DNA from: JBAZZQ01 sp041658725 | Lineage (GTDB): Bacteria > Planctomycetota > Phycisphaerae > JAAYCJ01 | Length of the DNA stretch: 34,230 nt | Direction of reading: 5' to 3' | Assembly: GCA_041658725.1 (NCBI GenBank) | Contig: JBAZZQ010000044.1 | Location: 1-34,230, forward strand | Shown here: positions 1 through 7,979 of the stretch, one piece after another | Numbering within the stretch: position 1 is the first letter of the stretch | How the letters are laid out: each line of letters opens with the position of its first letter | The notes under the pieces: generated by a model | The model's database searches: none | Seen by the model: the letters and a program-made list of their open reading frames with translations, nothing else | What the model was told of the DNA's origin: nothing | Position numbers and translations under genes: made by a program

Positions 1-75
1 GGCAACAGCCGCTGGGGTTTCGCCACTCTTCAATGCCGCCACAACCCTTTTACGCAAATCCATCGAATAAGCCAT
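1..75 (-). CDS. IS630 family transposase, N-terminal 25 codons (partial)
   Basis: The start ATG is at 75-73, preceded by an AAGGAGG ribosome binding site. The 25 visible residues begin MAYSMDLRKRVVAALKSGE and are identical to the N-terminus encoded at 33375 on the plus strand. This is the first helix of the helix-turn-helix DNA-binding region typical of IS630 transposases. The catalytic DDE domain would lie beyond the window edge, so intactness cannot be judged. Confidence 0.8.
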   Translation of the reverse strand, partial: MAYSMDLRKRVVAALKSGETPAAVA

Positions 76-138
76 GTCAGCGCCTCCTTGCCATATGACT
101 TATCGGCTAATGATGATTATTTACGCGAATTGCTCTAG
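1..138 (-). mobile_element. IS630-like element, inward end, partial (left copy)
   Basis: The reverse complement of this segment starts with CTAGAGCAATTCGCGTAA and runs into a transposase reading frame. It matches the start of the element at 33312 on the plus strand, so the window has two copies in opposite orientation. The last base at the inner end is about 138, and a TA in the terminal CTAG fits the TA target preference of IS630/Tc1-mariner elements. The rest of the element lies outside the window. The 62 bp before the start codon differ from the right copy at about five positions, while the 75 coding bases are identical. Confidence 0.85.
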
Positions 139-239
139 TGCTTCCTCATATCAAAACTCCTGAAAGTCGTCTATTATGTCCACGTCGAAACCCCATCCGA
201 GACAACCGCCATACCGTAATCTCAAATGGGGCGGTCAGG

Positions 240-2588
240 TTAAAATACGCCCGTTTTAATTTTACATGCGATGTCTTTGGTAAACGGCGGAGGAACTACT
301 ATAAGAGTATTGTCTTTGGAATGAACGCTTTCCTTCTTAAATGTTTTTCCTTTATATGTGTCCCACCATTCGATCTGGTAATTTCCATCCGGCATGTTCG
401 GTATGGAAATTGAAATATTATCGATGGTTCGCAGGGGCGTTTTGTCTTTCCAGCGGAAATACCAGGCGTTTTGAGCGTTTTGAAGCCACAATAGTGTCGT
501 CGTTTTACCCTGAAGCCCCAGGATAATGACATTCTCGACCGCGATTTCACGGGTGGCTTTTTTCAGAATGATTGATTTCAGACTTGCCCACCCTCGACCC
601 TGGTTTCGGATGGTCAACTCATTGCCGCCGACAACAAGAGGCAAAATAACCGTTTCGCTTAACTCAGTAGCGGATGGATTATTTTTCTGGTCACGATCCT
701 GAAGGTTCAGTGTCTTTATAGCCTGACCATTCATAAGGAACTCCAGCTTGGTTCCTCCTTTTTCCACGGCGGATAATTGAACTTCCACGGTAGTAGGATG
801 GTGCGGGTTATCGATGGAGAGGGTCAAATCCTGTTTAAGAGAGAGATTATCCTGACCAAAAAGAATGCCCGGAATCTCTTTGACCAGCTCTTCGTTGGAC
901 GTATCAAACAGTTTTGGATCGACGGATTTAGGGTTAATCCGACGGGTAATGGCCCAGATCAAACCGTTTTCAACTCGGAATTGGCCGGTCTCGGGTTTGG
1001 ACCATGATTGATTACAGTTAAGACGAAGGTCCAGCCACTGATCATTTTGATTTGGTTGAATCGCTCTCAGGACAATGTCTTTGAATCCTTGCGTGGTCCA
1101 GGGAATGCCTTCAGCGTAATTGGCAAAGGCACGGTAGTGATCATACAGGTCCAACGGGTCATGATATTCCGTGGCAAACCAGAAAAGTACTGTTCCGGCT
1201 GCGTGTGAAAAGGCCGACACCCAAATGCTGTTATGGAGCGAGATGCCTTCCGGATCGATGGTCTGGGCCTGTCCGCACAGCGAAGCACTGAACGCGACTT
1301 CTCCTCCAAGATTGGGTTTTTTATATTGAAGTTTGTATTGAAGCATTGTTCTCAGGTTTCCGGTCATGACTTGGGGGTATCGGTGCGTAACGATATAATC
1401 GATTTCAGGAAGTTTCCATATTTCCGGATCTTCCACCAGAAGCGATGACCCGAAAGTGGTTGTAACGAGGTGTTTGTTCGGGTTGATCTTCTTAAGATAG
1501 GCGGCCATGTCGCGGTGCCATTCCCGGACGGATTTTATATTCTTCTGGAAGCCGTCGGTATAATTCACTTCATTGAATAATTCCCACCCAAGAATATTCG
1601 GAGAATATCCCCATCGCGCAACGATGTATCGGAGGCGTTGCCGCGTGAGTTTCATCATTTTCGGATTGGTGAAGTAATCTTCCGGGCGTAGGCAAGGCCC
1701 TCCATTTCTTTGGTTGAATCGACAGCCATTCCAGAAATCACTTTGTGCCACTGCCGTTTGATTGAGGCATGGGATGATGTGGATGCCGCGCTTTGCTGCC
1801 GCTTCCACGACGTAATCGAACTTGAAGCTGCTCAGCTGCGAATACCGGCCCAAGCCGGTTTGGTTGGTTTCAATCTCGAAAGGACATTCGCCCACGGTTT
1901 GAAGATTCACGCTGGTATAGTTGCATCCGAAGTACGCCAGCTGATTTAGATAATGCTTGTATTGCATGATGTCGGTGGAGGTTGTATGCCAGAGATGGGT
2001 TCCATATCCGATTCCAAAAAACGGTTTGCCGTTATCGAATTCCAGATAATAGGGATCGGTTTTGCTGACTCGAAGGAACCCTGAACGGTCCGATTCTGTG
2101 GGAGTGAATTGGGTGACAGGAGTTTTGGCGGATCTTCCTTTTTTGTCCTTTACAATAACCACGTATTCATACCGGCCGATCTCCGTAGGCGTGAATCGGA
2201 TTTTCCAAATTGGCGTTTCAATGGGTTTTATCCAATCGCCCTTTCTCGTGGTGCCGATATAGAGTTGATAAGGCTGATAGTAAAAACCATCGACAAGGAC
2301 TTTTTTCCCGCCGGGCGTGGTGAATTCGGCTTGCAGGGACAGGTCCTCGAAATCATAGGGATTGCTATATTCCGCCTTTAGAGTCACCGTCAATTCAAAT
2401 TTGCTCCACCGTTCGATGTTGTCATTGTTGGGGCTAACTTGAATAATGTTCGGAGGTCCCTGGTAGGGTGCCGATTCCGATACCAGGTCTTTGTTCTCCG
2501 CTGATAATGCAACGGTTGCGCTGACCGCCCAAAATGGAAGAAAAGATAAAACTAAAAACATAAATCTCTGACAGGCACATTTCATCAT
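240..2588 (-). CDS. secreted GH5-like glycoside hydrolase with N-terminal DUF5060-like domain
   Basis: This 782-aa protein begins with a signal peptide (about residues 1-30, hydrophobic core FLVLSFLPFWAVSATVAL). Residues 45-150 resemble the DUF5060 beta-sandwich that often precedes GH5-type barrels (W.IRFTPTEIGRYEY). Residues 165-500 look like a TIM-barrel glycosidase. WELFNEV places a candidate acid/base at E340, and LGGEVAF a candidate nucleophile at E430. The remaining 280 residues contain beta-rich, carbohydrate-binding-like segments and a final domain with the pattern G-Y-x-I-E-W-W. An AAGGAG site six bases upstream supports the first of two adjacent ATGs. It is the last gene of the minus-strand operon, 10 bp after its neighbour. 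Substrate is unknown; the family placement rests on motifs only. Confidence 0.75.
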   Translation of the reverse strand: MMKCACQRFMFLVLSFLPFWAVSATVALSAENKDLVSESAPYQGPPNIIQVSPNNDNIERWSKFELTVTLKAEYSNPYDFEDLSLQAEFTTPGGKKVLVDGFYYQPYQLYIGTTRKGDWIKPIETPIWKIRFTPTEIGRYEYVVIVKDKKGRSAKTPVTQFTPTESDRSGFLRVSKTDPYYLEFDNGKPFFGIGYGTHLWHTTSTDIMQYKHYLNQLAYFGCNYTSVNLQTVGECPFEIETNQTGLGRYSQLSSFKFDYVVEAAAKRGIHIIPCLNQTAVAQSDFWNGCRFNQRNGGPCLRPEDYFTNPKMMKLTRQRLRYIVARWGYSPNILGWELFNEVNYTDGFQKNIKSVREWHRDMAAYLKKINPNKHLVTTTFGSSLLVEDPEIWKLPEIDYIVTHRYPQVMTGNLRTMLQYKLQYKKPNLGGEVAFSASLCGQAQTIDPEGISLHNSIWVSAFSHAAGTVLFWFATEYHDPLDLYDHYRAFANYAEGIPWTTQGFKDIVLRAIQPNQNDQWLDLRLNCNQSWSKPETGQFRVENGLIWAITRRINPKSVDPKLFDTSNEELVKEIPGILFGQDNLSLKQDLTLSIDNPHHPTTVEVQLSAVEKGGTKLEFLMNGQAIKTLNLQDRDQKNNPSATELSETVILPLVVGGNELTIRNQGRGWASLKSIILKKATREIAVENVIILGLQGKTTTLLWLQNAQNAWYFRWKDKTPLRTIDNISISIPNMPDGNYQIEWWDTYKGKTFKKESVHSKDNTLIVVPPPFTKDIACKIKTGVF

Positions 2589-2598
2589 TTTAAACTCC

Positions 2599-3819
2599 TT
2601 ATAATTGAAATTCTTTCAAATACAGACATCCCGCGGTAATGAAAAATATAGTCCCAAGGTCCCGGATATGATACGGGCTAAGGTCCTTTCCGTTGGGAGG
2701 TAAGACTTTCTCCAAAATGGCTCCTTTCAGGTTCGGGTCCTCCGGAGAGGTAAACTGCATGGAAAGGCAGAAGCTCAGAGCCTTTTGGGCCAGGGCCATC
2801 CACTCAGGGGCGTGCGTAACTTTAAAAAGTTCCAAACAGAAAATAGCGGCACAGGCGGAACCAGAAGTAGCATGACCGAAAGAATCGGTTTTCCCGTCTA
2901 AATAATACCCCCTGAAGTATCCACCGTCTTCGCGAAGGGCGTTTTTCAGAAACTCCCCGCAGGCCAGTGCTGTATGAAGAAATTCCTCGCGCCCGGTTTC
3001 ACGGTATGTACCAAGTAAAGGCAATCCCCACCAGTAAGTGTGTCGGGGATGAAAAGAGCCTGTCTTAGGATTGCACGGACCGTAATCGATCCAATTCCCT
3101 TTTGGGTTTTGCTCTCGCACCAGGGTTTCGGATATCTTTATGTGAACATCCAAAAAATGTTTTTCCTTTGTTTTATGATACAGGCGAAGCATGATGCTGT
3201 CATCGAGCAATGGACGACCGCCGATGTTATTTTTAGTTCGATAGGGATTGGGCGCGGCACAGTGAATGGCCGGATCATATAAGTCACGGAATAGACACTC
3301 CTGGGGCATATAAAGTTTATCAATAAGAAAGTTTCCGGCTGTGGTCAAACGGGACCATAATTCAGAAGAGGATTCTGTATCTGCCAGGAGAATTAACCCG
3401 TGCATACTTTCTAAAATCGCTGAAGTAGTTACCTTATCGCCATAATCCTCGTACGCCAAAATCAGACCATGATCAGGGTTCTCTGGGTTCCAAATTTGGT
3501 TGTTGATGATGAAATCAGCTCCCAGACGGGCTGCGGATTGATATCGTTCATTCTTGAAATATTCGGCAGCCAGAACCAATGCCTTGACCGCCTGACCGGT
3601 ATGCCAGACCGGGCAGAAAAAATCCCACTGTTTCTGAGCGACAGAATATTCTCCCCGTATCGCTCCTTTCCAGGATTTGTGGAGGTGACCGATAGTATCC
3701 CTTGTATCGGGTGGGAAATTTTCGGTCTTCAATTGGGCGATTTCCGTAACCCAATCGCAAGCCAGTAATAGGCCCGATTTTAATTTTAACGGATCAAGAT
3801 TCGTTTTAATCTCAGCCAT
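2599..3819 (-). CDS. (alpha/alpha)-barrel six-hairpin glycosidase-like protein
   Basis: A 406-aa protein without a signal peptide, so probably cytoplasmic. Repeated helical hairpins (FCPVWHTGQAVKALVLAAEYF, HPRHTYWWGLPLLGTYRETG, GHATSGSACAAIFCLELF) suggest an (alpha/alpha)6 toroid, as in unsaturated glucuronyl hydrolases, N-acylglucosamine 2-epimerases and glucuronyl C5-epimerases. I cannot assign it to one of these. The frame extends to a TTG at 3849, but the ATG at 3819 has GGGAG five bases upstream and is the better start. It lies 10 bp before the GH5-like gene. The 101-bp gap to the upstream gene contains an orphan AGGAGG (see the short ORF at 3812-3862). Confidence 0.7.
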   Translation of the reverse strand: MAEIKTNLDPLKLKSGLLLACDWVTEIAQLKTENFPPDTRDTIGHLHKSWKGAIRGEYSVAQKQWDFFCPVWHTGQAVKALVLAAEYFKNERYQSAARLGADFIINNQIWNPENPDHGLILAYEDYGDKVTTSAILESMHGLILLADTESSSELWSRLTTAGNFLIDKLYMPQECLFRDLYDPAIHCAAPNPYRTKNNIGGRPLLDDSIMLRLYHKTKEKHFLDVHIKISETLVREQNPKGNWIDYGPCNPKTGSFHPRHTYWWGLPLLGTYRETGREEFLHTALACGEFLKNALREDGGYFRGYYLDGKTDSFGHATSGSACAAIFCLELFKVTHAPEWMALAQKALSFCLSMQFTSPEDPNLKGAILEKVLPPNGKDLSPYHIRDLGTIFFITAGCLYLKEFQL

Positions 3820-3862
3820 AAATACTCCCAGTGTTTTTTTGTTTTTCAAAAAGCGTAATCAA
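3812..3862 (-). other. possible 16-codon leader ORF with strong ribosome binding site
   Basis: On the minus strand a perfect AGGAGG lies at 3878-3873. The only start-like codon at usable distance is TTG at 3862, ten bases away. It opens a 16-codon frame that ends at TGA 3814-3812, inside the ATGGCTGA that starts the next gene. This could be a leader that couples translation to the barrel-protein gene, or a leftover site. The evidence is only spacing and overlap. Confidence 0.25.
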
Positions 3863-3920
3863 ATAAATTAATCCTCCTGGTAAATGGAACGGGTATTTAT
3901 CTATACATTCTTTTTCCATA

Positions 3921-4871
3921 TCAGCAAAGGTTCTTGAAAAATTCAACAAGCTTTTGCGCGGTTGCGGTATAAGCCATTTCTTGAGATTCATAGGTTACGC
4001 CACCAATATGAGGTGTAATAATCAGGTTTTCATGTGAACGGGAATAAACGATAAGGGGATGCTCCGCCAGATTATCGTTCCACTCTCCATCGAGGACATC
4101 CAGACCGGCAGCCGACACGTGGCCGCTCTCCAGGGATTCCAGTAAGTCCGTTTCATTAAGAATTGCGCCGCGGCTGGTGTTGATCAGGATCGCGCCGCGT
4201 TTCATTTTCGCCAAGATGTTACCGTTTATTAAATGGTGGTTTTCCTGGGTTAAATGGATATGAATAGTCAGAACATCTGCTTCATGAAGTAATTGGTCGA
4301 GGGAAACCATTTGAACACCGGGAATGGTAACGGGAAGTTTATCGCAGCCGAGAACCCGCATACGAAAAGCCTGGCCATATTGTGAGATAATCGTTCCCAA
4401 TCTTCCACAACCGAGAATACCCAGGGTTTTGTAAGCCAGTTGGTGACCTCGGAATAAATCTCGCGCCCAATGACCCTGGCGGGAAGCCTGGCAGGCCGCG
4501 GGAAGAGACCTGGCGCAAGCTAATAACAACGCCCACGCTAACTCCGCGGTGGCGGTAATCCGGTCTAACAATTGCCGATCATCCTTAAGACCTAACACCA
4601 CAATACCATGTTGCGCCGCGGCCTGAAGATCAAGGTGGTCCAAACCGGTTGAAGGAGTAGCGATTACTTTAAGACGCGGAGAAATTTCAATTAACTCCCT
4701 GGATAGCTGAACATGAAGAGAAGCGAAGTAAGCGTCGCCATCAGGCAGATGTTCCAGCAATGCTTGAGGAGTCGGGGAAATATACTTTACCAATCCCTGG
4801 GATTCCAAAACGCGTTTGGTTTCGGGAGCAAAGGTTAAGTCGGCGGCACAGATAATAGTTGGTTTTTTCAT
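3921..4871 (-). CDS. D-isomer-specific 2-hydroxyacid dehydrogenase
   Basis: A 316-aa protein of typical length for this NAD(P)-dependent family, which interconverts 2-oxo acids and D-2-hydroxy acids. The Rossmann motif GCGRLG is at residues 154-159. The catalytic triad is visible as R234 (NTSRGA), E263 (LDVLDGEW) and H288 (ITPHIGG). It is probably cytoplasmic and sits 25 bp after the HpaI-type aldolase, which suggests that the pair handles a keto-deoxy sugar acid or its aldehyde/oxo-acid products, such as hydroxypyruvate, glyoxylate or tartronate semialdehyde. The exact substrate cannot be read from sequence. A CAGGA site lies upstream of the ATG. Confidence 0.88.
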   Translation of the reverse strand: MKKPTIICAADLTFAPETKRVLESQGLVKYISPTPQALLEHLPDGDAYFASLHVQLSRELIEISPRLKVIATPSTGLDHLDLQAAAQHGIVVLGLKDDRQLLDRITATAELAWALLLACARSLPAACQASRQGHWARDLFRGHQLAYKTLGILGCGRLGTIISQYGQAFRMRVLGCDKLPVTIPGVQMVSLDQLLHEADVLTIHIHLTQENHHLINGNILAKMKRGAILINTSRGAILNETDLLESLESGHVSAAGLDVLDGEWNDNLAEHPLIVYSRSHENLIITPHIGGVTYESQEMAYTATAQKLVEFFKNLC

Positions 4872-4896
4872 TTCAAAATCCTGAGGACATTTCTCA

Positions 4897-5703
4897 TTAA
4901 TATATACCAGGGCTTCCGTTGGGGTTCCGGTTTAATTTTTCTTGCGTGGAGGTAATCGCTTGCTGTAACGCCTTCGCCTGATTTTTCGATCCCTCGGCCA
5001 GAAGACCAACGTCTCCGCTTCCAACCAAAAGCCGATAACCTAAAACGGATGCTTGCCGCACGGCATCTGGATTCGTAAAAACTCCACCGGTCAACTTCTG
5101 GTGGGAATGGGCCGCTTGCGCGACCTTTTTCAAGGCCGAGTCGAAATAATCACGAGGTCGAGGTTGATCCATGATTAATCCATTTCTCAAAGCCATATCG
5201 TCGGGACCGAAAAAAAGTAAATCGACCCCCTCCACTTCCGCGATAGCGGAGGCATTTTCCAACCCAATTTCCGTCTCGATTTGGCAAATCAGCAAAGGTT
5301 GTCCCCGATCGGTATGGCAGTAGCCTCTTCCCCATAAATCAATCGGCCTGCGACCACCGAAGGACCTGGAGCCCAAAGGAGGAAATTTTGCCGCCTGGAC
5401 AATATTACGAGCTTGTTCGGCCGTATCAACCACTGGGACCATTATTCCTTGAGCGCCCATGTCCAGAGTTAAACCGATTAAACCACTTTCGTGAGACGGA
5501 ACACGGACGATTGCCGGACGGTCGATTAAGCTGCAGACCCGCACCATAGCTAAAATATCATGATAGTCCAACTGGCCATGCTGACCATCAATCCATATCC
5601 AATCCCAGTCCGGGCCGATTCGCTCAATCACTCCAGGGGCAGGATACATAATCGACAGACCTAATTGGGGTTTACTTTTCAAGATTTCTTTGAATGATTG
5701 CAT
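4897..5703 (-). CDS. HpcH/HpaI family class II aldolase
   Basis: A 268-aa protein matching the HpaI-type metal-dependent pyruvate aldolases (2-keto-3-deoxy sugar acid and 2,4-dihydroxyheptanedioate aldolases), which split 2-keto-3-deoxy acids to pyruvate and an aldehyde. Family residues are present: H42 in IDGQHG (catalytic His, usually EHG/EHS), R67 in IVRVPS (pyruvate carboxylate binding), E143 in CQIETEIGLEN and D169 in FGPDDMA (metal ligands). The length is normal. It is second in the minus-strand operon, with 44 bp upstream and 25 bp downstream spacing. Its presence in a glycan locus suggests catabolism of a deoxy-keto acid from a uronic or 6-deoxy sugar; this is an inference. Confidence 0.88.
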   Translation of the reverse strand: MQSFKEILKSKPQLGLSIMYPAPGVIERIGPDWDWIWIDGQHGQLDYHDILAMVRVCSLIDRPAIVRVPSHESGLIGLTLDMGAQGIMVPVVDTAEQARNIVQAAKFPPLGSRSFGGRRPIDLWGRGYCHTDRGQPLLICQIETEIGLENASAIAEVEGVDLLFFGPDDMALRNGLIMDQPRPRDYFDSALKKVAQAAHSHQKLTGGVFTNPDAVRQASVLGYRLLVGSGDVGLLAEGSKNQAKALQQAITSTQEKLNRNPNGSPGIY

Positions 5704-5747
5704 TTTTTAAATTTCTCCCTATCAAATTCGGAAAAAGTAGAAAAAGA

Positions 5748-7700
5748 TTATGTTTGTTTCGGATTGATTTTGAGGTGAACGGGTTTATCGATTCTTTTCA
5801 TGATGCTTACCAGGCGGGTCGTATGATGGAGCGCTTGATCTGCATAATCAACCCCTGGTTCCAGTTCCCTGTTATCTAAAATACACTGCGCCGGAACATC
5901 CGACGGAAATTCACGAATGAGGAATGTAATAGAACGCCGCTGAATTTTACCAGGTTCCAAACGTAGAGATAAAAGTCCGTTTTGGGCGGTGGTATGATAA
6001 ATGCCTTGGGCGCGGTTAAAACAGCCATCAAAACCAATGGCCTCTGCCGGTTTCTCTTTTTCACCGGAATAAGTAAGCAATGATCCGATTACCGGTTCGA
6101 TTTCCACAGGATGGTACCAATCTTCTCGAAGATTTTGTAAATCCGCTTCCACCTCTTCAACCTTGTCCGATCTTTGCCAACAAATAACCATGGAAAAACC
6201 ATATTCGATGCCGGGTTCGGTGGGAGCTACCCGAAAATCGTGACTGGCGGTCAAGCCGTGAGGGCATTGCCATCCGAAAATACTTGCCGATCGTTGGTCG
6301 TCTAAATGGAGAAGATTACCGACAACCGCTTTAAGCCACCATTGCTCTTTTCCCAACAATATCGGAAAAAGAATGGCAACCGGATAGATTTGGGAACAAA
6401 GTTTACTTCCAAGAGAAACGATGGTTCCATCCGCAGGGAAACTCCATTCTTGAAAAGTGTCGCTATCCTGGAAGGCGACGCGGGCCGGACCGTTCATCAA
6501 ACGACCCAGAAGATCGAAATCGGGACCCATACTCCGTTTCACCCACGTTAAGACATAATCCGCCAGCACAATGCGATCCGGGAAAAAACTGGCGATGCCG
6601 TGGGCCTGGCCTCGAACGTCATCCGACCGCTCAACGAATTTCGGCATCGGACCTTCCCAGCGGAATTGAGTGAGCAAGGCGCCTTTATAGGTAGTTGTAA
6701 GTTTGGCTCCCTGGGAAAATTTAATTTCAGAGCCACCGATATGGCCAAATTGTATCCCGCTCTCCCAGCAAATATTTTGATCTGGATTTCCGCTTTCAAG
6801 CAACCGTAATTGATGAATATTCCCGGGGCGTATTTTCGCGTAATATTGTTTCTGGATTATCTCACCCATAGGGACCGGTTGGGTGGTGTGCATCGAAAAC
6901 CCGTTCCAGAGCACGCCCTCGGATTCTGAAAACAAACCCACGACTGTAACGCCACCCATATACGCGTCCTGTGCTTCCAGAACAGGATGGCCATTAACTA
7001 GAATGTCGTGCCGTTTTCCATTCAACAGCCAGGCGACACGATAGGGAGTGCCGAAATGCAAAGGATAAGACGTTTCGGCAATCACGGAAAATTCCTCTCG
7101 ATGCGATGGATCCGTGCTTTTCCGAACAAGCCGGAGGGTCAGTTCATCCTGTTTGGAGGTAAACAGGAGGCGAAGATGGTGAAATGCGTTATAATGACGA
7201 GAAATCAGCCCCCAGGTTTGTTCGGATGTGTGACTTTTTTCAAGCTGAAAAACACCTTCAAGGCATCCGTGCATTTCTCCTTCTACAAACAAATAGGAAT
7301 GTCCGCCTTGACAATAAATTCCATTTTTTTCACTCTTCCACTGGCCATCTTGGTGCCATTGAACTTGCGAATGAAACCAGGAAGACTTTTCGTCTAAAAA
7401 GTGACCATCAAACAAGACTTGTTTAACGACGCGAAATGTTTCGATTTGTCGTTGGCTTCCATCCACCAACTCAAGAAAGGCGACATATTCGCCTTCGGGC
7501 AAAATACAACCGCCGGAAAGATGATTTTCAAACTCCCCATGCCAGACATCGACTCGAACGGCATCCTCAATAGTCAATAACGAATGGCTGATCCAAATCG
7601 GTTCATTGAGTGGATACAAGGAAACGACTATCCGGTTCGCTGGGATATTTTCCGGCGGTAAAAGTAAAACTGTTGGATTGCCATGTGTACTTCTAATCAT
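5748..7700 (-). CDS. uncharacterised 650-aa protein with LamG/DUF1080-like central domain
   Basis: First gene of the minus-strand operon. I do not recognise the whole protein. There is no signal peptide and no membrane segment, so it is probably cytoplasmic. The N-terminal ~100 residues are beta-rich. Residues ~110-270 have the pattern of a concanavalin-like sandwich (LRLLFTSKQDELTLRLVR, PYRVAWLLNGKRHDILVNGH). The remaining ~370 residues are beta-rich and of unknown class, with acidic and aromatic patches (MGPDFDLLGRLMNGPARV). No Shine-Dalgarno site is visible before the ATG at 7700, so translation may be inefficient or the start different. The divergent promoter at 7859-7887 lies about 150 bp upstream. 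A role in binding or cutting imported sugar is possible but unproven. Confidence 0.6.
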   Translation of the reverse strand: MIRSTHGNPTVLLLPPENIPANRIVVSLYPLNEPIWISHSLLTIEDAVRVDVWHGEFENHLSGGCILPEGEYVAFLELVDGSQRQIETFRVVKQVLFDGHFLDEKSSWFHSQVQWHQDGQWKSEKNGIYCQGGHSYLFVEGEMHGCLEGVFQLEKSHTSEQTWGLISRHYNAFHHLRLLFTSKQDELTLRLVRKSTDPSHREEFSVIAETSYPLHFGTPYRVAWLLNGKRHDILVNGHPVLEAQDAYMGGVTVVGLFSESEGVLWNGFSMHTTQPVPMGEIIQKQYYAKIRPGNIHQLRLLESGNPDQNICWESGIQFGHIGGSEIKFSQGAKLTTTYKGALLTQFRWEGPMPKFVERSDDVRGQAHGIASFFPDRIVLADYVLTWVKRSMGPDFDLLGRLMNGPARVAFQDSDTFQEWSFPADGTIVSLGSKLCSQIYPVAILFPILLGKEQWWLKAVVGNLLHLDDQRSASIFGWQCPHGLTASHDFRVAPTEPGIEYGFSMVICWQRSDKVEEVEADLQNLREDWYHPVEIEPVIGSLLTYSGEKEKPAEAIGFDGCFNRAQGIYHTTAQNGLLSLRLEPGKIQRRSITFLIREFPSDVPAQCILDNRELEPGVDYADQALHHTTRLVSIMKRIDKPVHLKINPKQT

Positions 7701-7778
7701 AATATTTATTTTGAATAACTTTTGGCTTTAAGAAATTCTGTAAATATATAACCATTATTTCTGCATCTTCTTCGGTTG

Positions 7779-7808
7779 GTGGTTTAATGTAAATGTTGAT
7801 CAAACCAC
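7779..7808. repeat. imperfectly placed inverted repeat in the operon leader
   Basis: GTGGTTT (7779-7785) and AAACCAC (7802-7808) form 7-bp inverted arms around a 16-nt spacer that contains the palindrome TTGATCAA. It lies in the predicted 5' leader of the minus-strand operon. It could be a regulator site or a weak RNA hairpin; chance is not excluded. Confidence 0.3.
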
Positions 7809-7858
7809 GTTGCTCCTGCTGATTCCATATTCGCCTTCATTCGCAGAAGCATGATGTT

Positions 7859-7887
7859 AAAATAAAAGAATTAACTAAAAATGTCAA
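7859..7887 (-). promoter_or_regulatory. sigma70-like promoter of the minus-strand operon
   Basis: Read on the minus strand, TTGACA (7887-7882) is followed after exactly 17 bp by TATTTT (7864-7859). The predicted start is near 7852, leaving a ~150-nt leader before the 650-aa gene. The -35 box lies 11 bp from the -35 box of the divergent lacI promoter. Confidence 0.6.
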
Positions 7888-7898
7888 TAAAAAAAACC

Positions 7899-7927
7899 TT
7901 GACTTTTTAATTGTAACCGAGTACGAT
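7899..7927 (+). promoter_or_regulatory. sigma70-like promoter of the LacI-family gene
   Basis: TTGACT (7899-7904) and TACGAT (7922-7927) are separated by 17 bp. The -10 box overlaps the left arm of the inverted repeat at 7913-7946, so binding of a repressor there would block this promoter. The ATG at 7926 lies inside this -10 box, one reason to reject it as the gene start. Confidence 0.6.
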
Positions 7928-7946
7928 GGCTTTTGTACTCGGTTAC
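7913..7946. promoter_or_regulatory. paired LacI-type operator (perfect 12-bp inverted repeat)
   Basis: GTAACCGAGTAC (7913-7924) and GTACTCGGTTAC (7935-7946) are perfect inverted copies separated by 10 bp. Each arm is itself a partial palindrome, GTA-N2-CG-N2-TAC, with the central CG step expected of LacI/GalR-family operators. The arm centres are 22 bp apart, about two helical turns, so two dimers could bind the same face. It overlaps the lacI promoter, implying autorepression. Confidence 0.65.
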
Positions 7947-7979
7947 AGAGTTACAGACAAAAGAGATTTGGGCAAAAAC

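Noticed and set aside
3820..3849. TTG start for the barrel protein
   Set aside because: No ribosome site at good distance; ATG 3819 has GGGAG five bases upstream.
7926..7979. N-terminal extension of the LacI regulator from the ATG at 7926
   Set aside because: The ATG lies in the -10 box and operator; the family N-terminus begins at MAATIYDIA (7980).
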